Origin: Candidatus Parcubacteria bacterium
GTDB lineage: Bacteria > Patescibacteriota > Minisyncoccia > Phycocordibacterales > PALSA-1337
Direction of reading: 5' to 3'
NCBI GenBank assembly: GCA_023264475.1
Contig: JAHFMA010000037.1
Location: 1 to 5,673 of the forward strand
Length of the DNA stretch: 5,673 nucleotides
This document shows positions 5,395-5,673 of this stretch, piece by piece. The position numbers and the translations under genes were made by a program. Under the pieces are notes generated by a model. The model did no database searches, was not told where the DNA came from, and worked only from the letters and a program-made list of their open reading frames with translations. Each line of letters starts with the position of its first letter. Position 1 is the first letter of the stretch.

Positions 5395-5673
5395 ATGAAT
5401 CACCTCATCTCGGTAGTCAAATCTGACGGCACCAAAGAATTATTCGAGGAAGAGAAGCTCGTATCCTCGCTAAAGCGCGTCGGCACCAAGCCTGAGGTCA
5501 TCGAAGACATCCTAGACGAAGTCGAGAAGGGCATGCAGGACGGCATCACCACCGCTGAGATCTACAAGCGCGCCTTCGCCCTCCTCCGTGCCCATCATGC
5601 TCCGACCGCCGTCATATATTCCATCCGCCGCGCGCTCTTCGAATTCGGCCCGGATGGCTTTCCATTCGAGAAA
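5395..5673 (+). CDS. ATP-cone domain protein, N-terminal part (3' end outside window)
   Basis: The frame is open from the ATG at 5395 to the window edge, 93 codons. The sequence matches an ATP-cone, the nucleotide-binding regulatory module of ribonucleotide reductases and NrdR. It shows VVKSDGTKELFEEEKLVSSLKRVG near the start, then VIEDILDEVEKGMQDGITTAEIYKRAFALLRAH and AVIYSIRRALFEFGPDGFPFEK. The last block, with GPDGFPFEK right after the cone, recalls proteins in which an ATP-cone is joined to an Mrr/restriction-endonuclease-like domain rather than NrdR, whose zinc ribbon would come before the cone and is absent here. NrdA is less likely because its cone is usually followed by different sequence. 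What follows lies outside the window, so the overall function stays open. The start is 8 bp after the mnmA stop, without a Shine-Dalgarno sequence. Confidence 0.85.
   Translation, partial: MNHLISVVKSDGTKELFEEEKLVSSLKRVGTKPEVIEDILDEVEKGMQDGITTAEIYKRAFALLRAHHAPTAVIYSIRRALFEFGPDGFPFEK

Noticed and set aside
1..5673. UGA recoding, as in Gracilibacteria and Absconditabacteria
   Set aside because: All genes are uninterrupted without it; no in-frame TGA is needed and all visible stops are TAA or TAG.
1..5673. CRISPR array, tRNA or rRNA gene, or insertion-sequence transposase
   Set aside because: I saw no direct-repeat array, no tRNA cloverleaf or conserved rRNA sequence, and no transposase-like protein on either strand.

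Overview
The window looks like chromosomal DNA from a Candidate Phyla Radiation (Patescibacteria) bacterium, probably a relatively GC-rich Parcubacteria lineage. The lineage is inferred from three things: a sigma-region-4/HARE-HTH protein of a type I associate with these genomes, a membrane protein resembling the N-terminal half of CPR/archaeal VirD4-like ATPases, and the compact layout. No decisive marker such as an rRNA is present. All five genes with a visible 5' end, and the partial leuS, read on the + strand. Stops are TAG or TAA and no gene needs UGA reassignment, so the standard bacterial code fits.

Layout: (1) 1-752, the C-terminal part of leucyl-tRNA synthetase, including its KMSKS-type loop. 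(2) 753-815, a short AT-rich spacer with a TTGACA promoter candidate. (3) 816-1853, a putative transcription regulator that starts with a sigma-70 region 4 helix-turn-helix and ends in winged helices, including a HARE-HTH. (4) 1854-2036, a noncoding gap that is almost entirely one elaborate inverted-repeat element: 26-bp arms with one mismatch, nested smaller hairpins, and an intrinsic terminator just inside the left arm. (5) 2037-4292, two closely packed genes: an uncharacterised membrane-anchored protein and the peptidoglycan lytic transglycosylase MltG. (6) 4319-5386, mnmA, the tRNA 2-thiouridylase. (7) 5395 to the window end, the start of an ATP-cone protein that continues outside.

Two themes run through the window. 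One is translation and tRNA function (leuS, mnmA); the other is the cell envelope (the membrane protein plus mltG). The start sites are unusual: none has a convincing Shine-Dalgarno sequence. Two starts (2037 and 5395) lie 6-7 nt after a perfect TATAAT, and a third (4319) lies 6 nt after a weaker -35/-10 pair, which predicts leaderless transcripts. The most interesting item is the 165-bp inverted-repeat element at 1859-2023, which could be a MITE-like element or a structured noncoding RNA.
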